A DNA stretch of 64,000 nucleotides from positions 157,066-221,065 of the forward strand of contig NZ_FOMH01000004.1 in NCBI RefSeq assembly GCF_900112575.1. Direction: 5' to 3'. This DNA comes from Flavobacterium phragmitis. GTDB lineage: Bacteria; Bacteroidota; Bacteroidia; Flavobacteriales; Flavobacteriaceae. This document shows, piece by piece, positions 46,883 through 54,865 of the stretch (positions are counted from its first letter, which is position 1; the number at the start of each line of letters is the position of its first letter). A model generated the notes under the pieces. That model saw only the letters and a list, made by a program, of their open reading frames with translations. It had not been told where the DNA came from and did not search any database. Position numbers and translations under genes: made by a program.

Positions 46883-47499
46883 ACTCTATCGGGACTTAGT
46901 GGACATTCATTGATTAATTCCTTTAATGTTAATTCTTCAGAAAGAAACTGTTGTTCTGTGAATATTTTTGAGTGAATTGGCACATTTGAAAATGCCATGC
47001 TGAATTTCACGTATTTCTTGTCTCCTTTCTTATTAAGTTTCATTCCTTCTCTTAATAATTTTGATCAAATTGTGACCATAGTGGAGTCAAAAGAAATGAC
47101 ATTTTGCTTTTCCTCTAAATATTTAGCTTGAAATTGGGCAAGACAGCTATTAAAAATTGCTTCAAAATGATCAGGATTAATAGCAACAAGTCTATGTCTT
47201 ATTAAATTATACTTTACTTCCTTGAAGCTATTATTTGCAATGTTTTTGAAAGCTAAAGAATGATAAAATTCCTCCATTATACGAAGGCTGTTTTCTCGAA
47301 CATTTAGCATTGAAAACAATAATAACTGAAATATTATTTGACGATCAAGCTTCTTGACTTGATACTCAACTTTATATTCCAATGATAATCTCTCTAATTC
47401 AGCCTTAGGGATATAGTTTAGAACTTCGGAAACTTTCATTTTTTTTAGCTCAAAAATAACTATTTTTAAGGTTTCGAACACTTATGATTGCAAATCTGC
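46871..47499. mobile_element. Decayed insertion sequence with possible 12-bp target duplication
   Basis: GATTGCAAATCT at 46871-46882 and 47488-47499. Joining the flanks restores ACG-GATTGCAAATCT-GCACGAT, which matches the uninterrupted copy A (CGGATTGCAAATCCGCACGATT). A 12-bp duplication fits the 10-13 bp reported for the IS4 group. No terminal inverted repeats could be recognised. Confidence 0.65.
46883..47439 (-). pseudogene. IS4-type transposase remnant
   Basis: Reading from ATG 47439: MKVSEVLNYIPKAELERL..., then VKYNLIRHRLVAINPDHFEAIF and ISFDSTMVTI (the first Asp of a DDE site). An in-frame TGA at 47067-47065 interrupts the frame, and it resumes in the same phase: SKLLREGMKLNKKGDKKYVKFS...LTLKELINE. 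The C-terminal third, including the remaining catalytic residues, is absent. It cannot encode a working transposase. A 12-bp sequence GATTGCAAATCT flanks it on both sides (46871-46882 and 47488-47499). Confidence 0.85.
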
Positions 47500-47511
47500 A
47501 CGATCTAGTTT

Positions 47512-48615
47512 TTAATATGTTATTGGTGTTGCGAACAGCTGGGTATAAGGACCGTATATACCTACAGTGCCATTTGCGCTGGCTCCAGATGCAATTGCTA
47601 TGTTTCCTGTTAAATTAGGTAATGTACTATTATAAGTATTTGTAGCAATAAAGCCCCAAACATATATTCTTTGCGGAGAGCTTATACTAATTGGAATTGT
47701 TCCGGTTCCATAACAATTAATAAAATCACTGCCTCCAAGATATAGAGGAGGTATAATGATGGATTTTATGTTTGAGGCATATGTTGGAGGTGTATTTGCG
47801 GTGCTTGAAGTTGATAAGAAGAATGACATGAAACCTGTATTTTGGTAACCAGGCTTTACGCACGCAGTTCCGTCCGCAACAAAATACATTGTTGAAGAAA
47901 CATTCCATTGTCCGGCAGGAAGGTCAATATAGCAGCCTGTGTAAAATATAGGTTTTGTAAAAGTTATAGGTGCTGTAGTTTGAGTTGCGGGAATTACACC
48001 TAAAATAGTGTACTGGCTTGCAGGTGCTTTCCATGAAGCTACTCCTTCTCCGTCAGAAGTTAAAATTTTGCCAGCTCCTTGTGTGCCGTCTACAAGTTGA
48101 ATAGCGCCAGCAGTAGTGCCGTTATTAATTTGAATTTTTGCTGCAGCACCGCCAGGTAATGGAGTAGTAGTATTTAAAAGCAATTGTCCCTCTGAGGTAA
48201 TACGCATTTTTTCGATATTATTAGTTTTAATAGGCAGATCAAAATTGTCATTTGTTCCAATTGATCTTTCGTTGCCGTTTATGTTTCCGTCCAGTTGCCA
48301 GTTTATAGATGAGGTACGGATCCATTGGATTCCGTCATTAATATATTCTCCGGGAGTCACGGCAAACGAACCGCTACCAGAGGAAGCGGTATTATATACC
48401 TTCATTCCGGCTATATGTGATGTAAGTGGATAAAAATTATTGGTAGCAGATAAAGCTACTTTTGGCAATAATAGCCCTTTTGCACTTGTGCCATCAGTTC
48501 TGTTTAAGTCTAAAACGGCATCTTTATTAGGATTGTTGGTTGATATTCCCACTTGCGCGTTAACACTAATCGATAAGCACCAAAACAAAAGTGCCAGCTT
48601 GAAATAAGTTTTCAT
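47512..48615 (-). CDS. Secreted surface-type protein of unknown function
   Basis: 367 residues. Signal peptide (about 1-20, ending VNAQ). The mature part starts VGISTNNPNKDAVLDLNRTDGTSAKGLLLPKVALSA, a pattern common at the N-terminus of Bacteroidota surface proteins. A variable C-terminal half follows, rich in Thr/Ser/Gly (about 200-367). No catalytic motif and no clear Type IX secretion tail. Possibly an adhesin or envelope decoration. Confidence 0.65.
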   Translation of the reverse strand: MKTYFKLALLFWCLSISVNAQVGISTNNPNKDAVLDLNRTDGTSAKGLLLPKVALSATNNFYPLTSHIAGMKVYNTASSGSGSFAVTPGEYINDGIQWIRTSSINWQLDGNINGNERSIGTNDNFDLPIKTNNIEKMRITSEGQLLLNTTTPLPGGAAAKIQINNGTTAGAIQLVDGTQGAGKILTSDGEGVASWKAPASQYTILGVIPATQTTAPITFTKPIFYTGCYIDLPAGQWNVSSTMYFVADGTACVKPGYQNTGFMSFFLSTSSTANTPPTYASNIKSIIIPPLYLGGSDFINCYGTGTIPISISSPQRIYVWGFIATNTYNSTLPNLTGNIAIASGASANGTVGIYGPYTQLFATPITY

Positions 48616-48775
48616 AAAATTCTAAAAATAATTGTTTGTTACTGTAAATTCCTAATTAAAGGAGTTCTAAAAAATATTTGTTTTTGTTTTTGGAGTGAGG
48701 ACAACACTACAATGTGAAGTTTTGTTTCCCGAAGTGGTATTTGGAAACGAGAGGTAAATATTGGTGAAGAAGTGC

Positions 48776-48982
48776 TTATAATTTGTACAGCTGGCTTTCG
48801 ATAACTTTTAAGGCTTCGTTGTTGAGTCTGATGTATTCGTCTTTTATCATAATGCAGATAATGCCGGTACGATCTCCTCTAATAGATTTTCTGATATAGT
48901 CCTGAGAATAGCCATATCGTGCTTGTATAATCTTTATGATATCTTGATTATAACTCGGTTTAGATTTTTCATTCTTGTCCAT
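48776..48982 (-). CDS. Small protein, paralogue 1
   Basis: 68 residues. Shares the pattern Y-x-Q-x-IIK-x5-YG-x4-Y-x-R-x4-G-x9-IK-x2-Y-x5-A-x3-I with the neighbouring 71-residue protein, so the two derive from a duplication. The spacing resembles a small helix-turn-helix, suggesting DNA binding; not proven. A symmetric TTAGATT / AATCTAA sequence lies just upstream. Confidence 0.6.
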   Translation of the reverse strand: MDKNEKSKPSYNQDIIKIIQARYGYSQDYIRKSIRGDRTGIICIMIKDEYIRLNNEALKVIESQLYKL

Positions 48983-49003
48983 TGTTTTAATTTGTTTGGT
49001 CTT

Positions 49004-49021
49004 TTAGATTAAGAAATCTAA
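49004..49021. promoter_or_regulatory. Operator-like palindrome before paralogue 1
   Basis: Perfect 7-bp arms TTAGATT and AATCTAA with a 4-nt spacer, 22 nt upstream of the paralogue 1 start. Its TAGA/TCTA ends resemble those of the palindrome before the S24 repressor gene, although the spacer differs. Confidence 0.45.
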
Positions 49022-49089
49022 TCTTAAAAACGTTTTACTTATATATCCATAATATTTAGTTTTTCTAACGGTTGCTAATTGGTTTTTAG

Positions 49090-49305
49090 TTAGTGTTTTA
49101 AAAGATTAGTTGTTATTGCCTGAAAAGCCTTGTCGATTTCTTTATAATCGCTTTTTATTTTATCTGCTGTAATACTCAAATTATTTCCGCTTAAACATTG
49201 CCGTACATAGACAGTAGTCAGCCCGTATTTTTCAACCAAAGCTTTTATTATTCGCTGGTCGTAAGTATACTTCCTGTTTTTTTTCGTTTCTTTGCTCATT
49301 TTCAC
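49090..49305 (-). CDS. Small protein, paralogue 2
   Basis: 71 residues, basic N-terminus. Homologous to the 68-residue protein (YDQRIIKALVEKYGLTTVYVRQCLSGN against YNQDIIKIIQARYGYSQDYIRKSIRGD). Divergent from the S24 repressor gene with an 81-nt gap. Possibly a small DNA-binding protein; function unknown. Confidence 0.6.
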   Translation of the reverse strand: MKMSKETKKNRKYTYDQRIIKALVEKYGLTTVYVRQCLSGNNLSITADKIKSDYKEIDKAFQAITTNLLKH

Positions 49306-49327
49306 TATTTGTTTCTTATTGCAAAGG

Positions 49328-49335
49328 CAAATATA
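49328..49335 (-). promoter_or_regulatory. Probable -7 box for paralogue 2
   Basis: Minus-strand TATATTTG fits TAnnTTTG, 22 nt before the start at 49305. It shares its divergent gap with the S24 repressor palindrome. Confidence 0.5.
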
Positions 49336-49365
49336 TAATCTATTTCCTACCTAGCAAAGAAATAT

Positions 49366-49379
49366 TAGAAAATTTTCTA
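49366..49379. promoter_or_regulatory. Operator-like perfect palindrome at the S24 repressor gene
   Basis: TAGAAAATTTTCTA, 14 bp, perfectly symmetric, 7 nt before the ATG. Likely the repressor's own binding site, positioned to block transcription of its gene. Confidence 0.6.
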
Positions 49380-49386
49380 CTAATTT

Positions 49387-50106
49387 ATGAAGGCCATACA
49401 AAGATTATATGAATATATTAATTATAAAGGGATAAAACCAAAGCCTTTTGAGAATAAAATTGGCCTTTCGAACGGATACTTGGGGAAACAGCTTAAAAGA
49501 AATGCCGATTTGGGAGAAAGTATTCTACTTAGGGTGTTAGAAAATTGCCCAGATTTAAATCCGGTTTGGCTATTACTGGGAAATGAATCGATGTTAAAAG
49601 ATACCAATAGCGGCAATCCTGTTTCTGAAGAACCAAATATTACGCATAATTTTTCGCTAAAAACAGACAAAACAAAATCAAGACAATCAATACCTTTGTT
49701 TGATATACAGGAAACAACTTCGGTAGCTGCTTTGTTTCGAAATCAAGAACAAGAGAAGCCTGTAGATTATATGACCATTCCGAATTTACCCAAATGCGAT
49801 GGCGCCATCAAGGTAAGTGGCGACAGTATGTATCCTTTGATTAAAGCTGGGGATATAATCTTGTATAAAAAAGTTCAAACTAATATTAATACTATTTTTT
49901 GGGGAGAAATGTACCTAGTGTCGATTTTAGATGAGGAGGGAAATGAATTCAATATGATTCGATGGATCCAGAAATCAGAAAAAGGAGAGGACTATCTTAA
50001 ATTGGTAAGCGAAAACGAAAAACACGAACCCAAGGATCTTCCTATTCAATTTATTAACGGATTGGCAATCATTAAAGCTTCTCTCCGTGTTAATTCTATG
50101 TCGTAA
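49387..50106 (+). CDS. S24-type (LexA/CI-like) phage-style repressor
   Basis: 239 residues. N-terminal XRE-type helix-turn-helix (about 1-60, FENKIGLSNGYLGKQLKRN) and a C-terminal S24 domain with Ser147 in SGDSMYPLIKAGD. The position of the usual catalytic Lys holds Arg192 (NMIRWI), so self-cleavage may be lost. Probably controls itself and the divergent small gene. Typical of prophage or mobile-element control regions. Confidence 0.82.
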   Translation: MKAIQRLYEYINYKGIKPKPFENKIGLSNGYLGKQLKRNADLGESILLRVLENCPDLNPVWLLLGNESMLKDTNSGNPVSEEPNITHNFSLKTDKTKSRQSIPLFDIQETTSVAALFRNQEQEKPVDYMTIPNLPKCDGAIKVSGDSMYPLIKAGDIILYKKVQTNINTIFWGEMYLVSILDEEGNEFNMIRWIQKSEKGEDYLKLVSENEKHEPKDLPIQFINGLAIIKASLRVNSMS

Positions 50107-50241
50107 ATAATGTGTCAATAAGATAATTAGATAATGTGCCAATTAGGTAATTAGATAATGTATATGCGCAATCTATAGAATTTTCTAATTAACACATTAT
50201 CTAATTATCTAATTTCCACATTTTCTAATTGGCAAATTCCC

Positions 50242-50249
50242 TAAATTTG
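50242..50249 (+). promoter_or_regulatory. Probable -7 box of sulP, nearly leaderless
   Basis: TAAATTTG fits TAnnTTTG. The ATG follows 7 nt later, so the transcript would begin at or next to the start codon. Confidence 0.55.
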
Positions 50250-50255
50250 CGCCCT

Positions 50256-51785
50256 ATGAAAAAAGCATTCCAACTCTTCGATTTCACTCAGGAAGTAAAT
50301 TATAAAAACGAAATTTTAGCAGGTTTAACCGTGGCGATGACCATGATTCCAGAATCTTTGTCGTTTGCAATTCTGGCTGGATTTCCGCCTTTGGTTGGTT
50401 TGTATGCCGCTTTTATTGCTGGATTGGTAACGGCAATTTTTGGAGGAAGACCCGGTATGATTTCGGGCGGAGCAGGAGCAACAGTAATTGTTTTAATCGC
50501 TTTGATGAAATCGCATGGAATAGAATATGTTTTTGCGGCCGTCGCACTTGGCGGTGTGGTGCAAATTTGCATTGGACTTTTTAAACTCGGAAAATTTATT
50601 CGATTGGTGCCTCAGCCTGTAATGTTTGGTTTTGTAAACGGATTGGCGGTTGTGATTTTTATGTCGCAGTTAGAACAGTTTAAAACGGTAGTAAACGGGC
50701 AAGTTTCTTGGCTTCAGGGAACTCCTTTGTATATTATGCTGGGTTTGGTGGCGCTTACCGTTGCCATTGTTTTGATTTTTCCTAAAATTACAAAAGCAGT
50801 TCCGGCATCTTTAGTCGCTATTATGGTAGTTTTTGCTTTAGTGATTATTTTTAATATTGAGACCAAAACGGTAGAAGATATTGCATCAGTTCAAGGCGGA
50901 TTTCCTCCATTTCATATTCCGAATATTCCATTTTCATTTGAAACTTTAAAACTGATTTTTCCGTATTCGGTAATTGTGGCGGCAGTTGGTTTGACCGAAG
51001 GTCTCCTCACACTGAATTTAGTGGATGAAATTACCGGAACCCGTGGCAACAGTAATCGTGAATGCATTGCGCAAGGAGGGTCGAATATTTTAAACGGCTT
51101 TTTCTACGGAATGGGAGGTTGTCCAATGATTGCACAGACTTTGGTCAATCTTGGTGCTGGATCAAGAGCGAGGCTTTCGGGAATTATCGCAGCTTTGACT
51201 ATCTTGATTATTATACTTTTTGGTGCTCCGGTTATTGGAAAATTACCAATGGCGGCATTAGTTGGCGTAATGATGATGGTAGCGATTACCACTTTTGAAT
51301 GGGCGAGTTTTAAGGTCATCAATAAAATGCCGAAACATGATGTTTTCGTTGGAATTTTAGTAGCTCTTATTACGATTGTATTGCATAATCTGGCTTTGGC
51401 GGTTTTGATTGGAGTGATTATTTCGGCTTTGGTTTTTGCCTGGGAAAGTGCCAAAAGAATCCGTGCTCGCCATTATATCGATGAAAACGGGGTCAAACAT
51501 TATGAAATTTATGGGCCGTTGTTTTTTGGATCCACAACTGCCTTTTTAGAAAAATTTGATGTCCAGAATGATCCCAATCATATTATAATTGATTTCAACG
51601 AAAGCCGTGTTTCCGACATGTCAGCCATTGAAGCCTTAAACAATATTACCAAAAAATACAATCAGCTTAATAAAACAGTAGAATTACAACACTTAAGCGC
51701 CGACTGCCGACAATTATTAAAAAACGCCGATGCGGTTATTAATGTAAATGTTATTGATGATCCAACTTATAAAGTGATGAGTTAG
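50256..51785 (+). CDS. SulP-family anion transporter with STAS domain
   Basis: 509 residues from the ATG at 50256; a TTG nine codons earlier falls upstream of the promoter box and is rejected. About 11-12 membrane helices, GLTVAMTMIPESLSFAILAGFPPLVGLYAAF as the SulP signature, and a C-terminal STAS domain (about 430-505, HIIIDFNESRVSDMSAIEAL). Imports sulfate or another anion such as bicarbonate; the substrate cannot be told. Confidence 0.92.
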   Translation: MKKAFQLFDFTQEVNYKNEILAGLTVAMTMIPESLSFAILAGFPPLVGLYAAFIAGLVTAIFGGRPGMISGGAGATVIVLIALMKSHGIEYVFAAVALGGVVQICIGLFKLGKFIRLVPQPVMFGFVNGLAVVIFMSQLEQFKTVVNGQVSWLQGTPLYIMLGLVALTVAIVLIFPKITKAVPASLVAIMVVFALVIIFNIETKTVEDIASVQGGFPPFHIPNIPFSFETLKLIFPYSVIVAAVGLTEGLLTLNLVDEITGTRGNSNRECIAQGGSNILNGFFYGMGGCPMIAQTLVNLGAGSRARLSGIIAALTILIIILFGAPVIGKLPMAALVGVMMMVAITTFEWASFKVINKMPKHDVFVGILVALITIVLHNLALAVLIGVIISALVFAWESAKRIRARHYIDENGVKHYEIYGPLFFGSTTAFLEKFDVQNDPNHIIIDFNESRVSDMSAIEALNNITKKYNQLNKTVELQHLSADCRQLLKNADAVINVNVIDDPTYKVMS

Positions 51786-51826
51786 GAATTTTAATTGCTG
51801 AAATTCCAAATTCCAAATGCGATGAC

Positions 51827-52530
51827 AAACCCGACAGGTTTTTGAAACCTCTCGGGTTTAGTTCTCTATAATTGATTCAGTTTTGTCAGGTTGAGCAATC
51901 CCGAGACTTCTGGACTGTGTTTTGTTGTTTTTGTTTCTCATGCCAGTTTTCTGTAGAGACGCACCGCAGTGCGTCTTATTCGTAACATAACCACAATGTT
52001 TGATATTCCAGAATCTAGATTTACTATATAAACCCGACAGGTTTTGAAACCTCTCGGGTTTAGCTCTCTATAATTGATTCAATTTTGTCAGGCTGAGCAA
52101 TCCCGAGACTTCTGGACTGTGTTTTGTTGTTTTTGTTTCTCATGCCAGTTTTTTGTAGAGACGCACCGCAGTGCGTCTTATTCGTAACATAACCACAATG
52201 TTTGATATTCCAGAATCTAGATTTACTATAGTAAACCCGACAGGTTTTTGAAACCTGTCGGGTTTAGTTCTCTATAATTGATTCAGTTTTGTCAGGCTGA
52301 GCAATCCCGAGACTTCTGGACTGTGTTTTGTTGTTTTTGTTTCTCATGCCAGTTTTTTGTAGAGACGCACCGCAGTGCGTCTTATTCGTAACATAACCAC
52401 AATGTTTGATATTCCAGAATCTAGATTTACTATAGTAAACCCGACAGGTTTTTGAAACCTGTCGGGTTTAGCTCTCTATAATTGAATCAGTTTTGTCAGG
52501 TTGGGCAATCCTGAGACTTCGGGACAAGCC
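51827..52530. repeat. Tandem array of ~203-bp units (three full, one partial)
   Basis: Units begin with AAACCCGACAGG at 51827, 52031, 52233 and 52437, giving periods of 204, 202 and 204 bp. Each unit contains a hairpin (CCCGACAGGTTT...AAACCTGTCGGG, or CTC in place of CTG) and a second palindrome (AGACGCACCGCAGTGCGTCT). The units are nearly identical, so duplication is recent. The related solitary copy is at 54689. The remaining gap to 52805 contains REP-like text (CGTTCGCTATCGCTCGGG at about 52747-52764) and no gene. Confidence 0.92.
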
Positions 52531-52793
52531 CGCGTACCAATTGGAGCGCCCTTCGACTCCGCTTAGGGTGACAATCAAGACAACGATTAGAAATATTTAA
52601 ATTCCTGACAAAAATAATCTGTGGCCAATCGTTGCGCATAAGACGCACTGCGGTGCGTCTCTATAGATATACCTTGTGATTTTGGTGTAATTTTCACATC
52701 ATAATAAAGAAAGATAATTTGTTTAAATTCGTGAATTGCTTCGCCCGTTCGCTATCGCTCGGGTCGTGGCGAAAAACTAAAGATTGATTTTTG

Positions 52794-52801
52794 TAACTTT
52801 G
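52794..52801 (+). promoter_or_regulatory. Probable -7 box of the AraC-type gene, nearly leaderless
   Basis: TAACTTTG fits TAnnTTTG, only 5 nt before the ATG at 52806. Confidence 0.5.
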
Positions 52802-52805
52802 TAAA

Positions 52806-53714
52806 ATGAAACTAACAGAAACTTTAGAAGATTTTTACACTGTAAAAATAAAAGGGATGCCCGAAAATCTTAAAAAAGAGATCGGACATTTTAATGTTTT
52901 TAAGCTGGATGATTATATTGGGAGCACTTGTAATCCTTTGCCTTATACGCGAAAAGACTTTTACAAAATCAGTTTAATCATTGGGAAAAACAAAGTGCAT
53001 TATGCGGATAAAGTTGTTGCAATCGAAGATCAGGCTTTGTTCTTTGCCAATCCGCAGATTCCTTACAGCTGGGAACATATTGATGAAAACCAGACGGGAT
53101 TTTTCTGCATTTTTACAGATGCTTTTTTTAGTCAGTTTGGGAATCTAAAAGAATATCCATTATTCCAGCCCGGTGGTAATCCTGTTGTTCCAATATCTTC
53201 AGAATTAGCAGAATCTTTAAAAACGGTCTATTTAAAAATGCTGGAAGAAATTAATTCAGATTACGCTTTTAAATATGATGTGCTTCGAAATCTAGTTTTT
53301 GAAATAATTCATCTTGCCTTGAAAACGCAGACCGTAACTGCTTCATTATACAGTAAATCGAATGCGACGATTCGGGTTTCTTCTTTGTTTTTAGAATTGT
53401 TAGAAAGACAATTTCCAATTGAATCCATTTCACAGCAAATTAATTTCCGTTCGCCTTCAGAATTTGCCAATCAGTTAAATGTACATGTCAATCATTTGAA
53501 TAAGGCTTTAAAAGAAACAACTGGAAAAACAACTTCACAGATTATTTCAGAAAGAATTGTGCAGGAAGCAATGATTTTGTTGAAACAAACCAATTGGAAT
53601 ATTAATGAAATTGCGTGGTGTTTAGGTTTTGAAGAATTGTCTCATTTCATCAATTTCTTTAAAAAGAATGTTCAGGTTTCTCCTAAAACCTATCGTCTGA
53701 CAGAAATTGTTTGA
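52806..53714 (+). CDS. AraC-family transcriptional regulator
   Basis: 302 residues. N-terminal cupin-like sensing region (about 20-150) and a C-terminal double HTH (about 200-300) with FANQLNVHVNHLNKALKETTGKTTSQIISERIV and NINEIAWCLGFEELSHFINFFKKNVQVSPKTYR. Activates or represses a neighbouring gene; the SDR gene downstream is the natural target. Effector unknown. Confidence 0.9.
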   Translation: MKLTETLEDFYTVKIKGMPENLKKEIGHFNVFKLDDYIGSTCNPLPYTRKDFYKISLIIGKNKVHYADKVVAIEDQALFFANPQIPYSWEHIDENQTGFFCIFTDAFFSQFGNLKEYPLFQPGGNPVVPISSELAESLKTVYLKMLEEINSDYAFKYDVLRNLVFEIIHLALKTQTVTASLYSKSNATIRVSSLFLELLERQFPIESISQQINFRSPSEFANQLNVHVNHLNKALKETTGKTTSQIISERIVQEAMILLKQTNWNINEIAWCLGFEELSHFINFFKKNVQVSPKTYRLTEIV

Positions 53715-53746
53715 TTTTTGCAGCTTCTTGTTTGATTGCTTCAATA

Positions 53747-53774
53747 TTGTAGAAGTACTTCGCTACTACCTTTG
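53747..53774 (+). promoter_or_regulatory. Promoter of the SDR gene
   Basis: TTG at 53747-53749 and TACCTTTG at 53767-53774 with 17 nt between, matching the Bacteroidota -33/-7 pair. The ATG follows 30 nt later. Confidence 0.6.
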
Positions 53775-53803
53775 TCCTGTATTAAAACTTAAAAAATTAA
53801 ATC

Positions 53804-54643
53804 ATGGACAATAAAAAAGTTTGGTTTATCACAGGTGCTTCAAAAGGACTTGGATTAGAATTGGCTAAAAAACTACTGGCAGAAGGATATAAAGTAGCTG
53901 CAACTTCTAGAAATGAAGAAGCTTTGACAAAGGTTTTAGGAAATACTTCGGATAGCTTTCTTCCTTTAGAAATGGATTTGGTAGATGAAAAAAGCGTTAA
54001 AAATGCTATCGATAAGACCATCAATCATTTTAAAACAATTGATGTTTTAGTAAATAATGCTGGTTATGGTTTGTTGGGTGCATTAGAAGAACTAACCGAT
54101 GTGGAATCAAGAAAAAACTACGAAGTAAATGTTTTCGGATTGTTGAATGTAATCAGAAATACAATGCCGATTCTTCGTGCTAATAAAACGGGACATATTT
54201 TTAATATTTCTTCTGTTGGAGGTTATTATGGAGAATTTCCGGGTTGGGGAATTTACTGCTCCACAAAATTTGCTGTTGCTGGTTTAACAGAGTCTTTGGC
54301 CGCAGAAGTAAAATCGTTTGGAGTTCATGCAACAATCGTTTATCCAGGTTATTTTAGAACTGATTTCTTAAAAGACAGTTCGTTGTTATTGCCTCAAAAT
54401 CCAATTGCAGATTATAAAGAAGTAAGGCAATCTGAAAGTGCTCATAAAGATGATATCAACGAAAATCAACCGGGAGATCCTGTAAAATTAGCAGAAGCGT
54501 TGATTAAAGCAAGCGAAGATCAAAATCCGCCACTCCATTTGTTTTTAGGAGAAGATGCTTATAATATGGCAAACCAAAAAATAGCAAGCGTTCAGGCGGA
54601 ATTGGAAAAATGGAAAGCAGTTTCTGTTTCAACAGCGCTTTAA
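53804..54643 (+). CDS. Short-chain dehydrogenase/reductase
   Basis: 279 residues. Cofactor loop TGASKGLG (10-17), NNAG 84-87, catalytic Tyr151 and Lys155 (IYCSTKF). Classical SDR oxidoreductase, probably NADP-dependent; substrate unknown. It follows the AraC regulator, so the two may form a regulator-enzyme pair. Confidence 0.93.
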   Translation: MDNKKVWFITGASKGLGLELAKKLLAEGYKVAATSRNEEALTKVLGNTSDSFLPLEMDLVDEKSVKNAIDKTINHFKTIDVLVNNAGYGLLGALEELTDVESRKNYEVNVFGLLNVIRNTMPILRANKTGHIFNISSVGGYYGEFPGWGIYCSTKFAVAGLTESLAAEVKSFGVHATIVYPGYFRTDFLKDSSLLLPQNPIADYKEVRQSESAHKDDINENQPGDPVKLAEALIKASEDQNPPLHLFLGEDAYNMANQKIASVQAELEKWKAVSVSTAL

Positions 54644-54649
54644 TTAATA

Positions 54650-54840
54650 AATTCCAATAGCTGAAATCCAAATTCCAAATGCAATGATAAACCCGACAGG
54701 TTTAGAAACCTGTCGGGTTTGGTTCTCTATAATTGATTCGGTTTTGTCAGGCTGAGCGAAGTCGAAGCCCGCGTGCCAATTGGAGCGCCCTTCTCCCGAA
54801 GCCTCGGGGTCGCTCAGGGTGACATTCAATCCCTTGGCAA
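54650..54840. repeat. Solitary copy of the tandem-array element
   Basis: AAACCCGACAGG begins at 54689; the sequences before it (CCAAATTCCAAATGCAATGA) and after it (TCTCTATAATTGATTC, TTTTGTCAGGCTGAGC, GCCCGCGTGCCAATTGGAG) match those around the array in the same orientation. Array and solitary copy enclose the AraC/SDR pair. No gene in this gap. Confidence 0.85.
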
Positions 54841-54865
54841 ATTTTCTAATTGCCAGATTATCTAA

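Noticed and set aside
48776..50106. Complete prophage around the S24 repressor
   Set aside because: No integrase, structural or lysis genes are visible in the surroundings; only the regulator and two small genes are present.
50229..50255. TTG start for SulP
   Set aside because: It lies upstream of the TAAATTTG box; the ATG at 50256 gives the family-like beginning.
51786..52805. CRISPR array
   Set aside because: Units are ~203 bp and near-identical across their whole length, with no short repeat/unique spacer alternation and no cas genes nearby.
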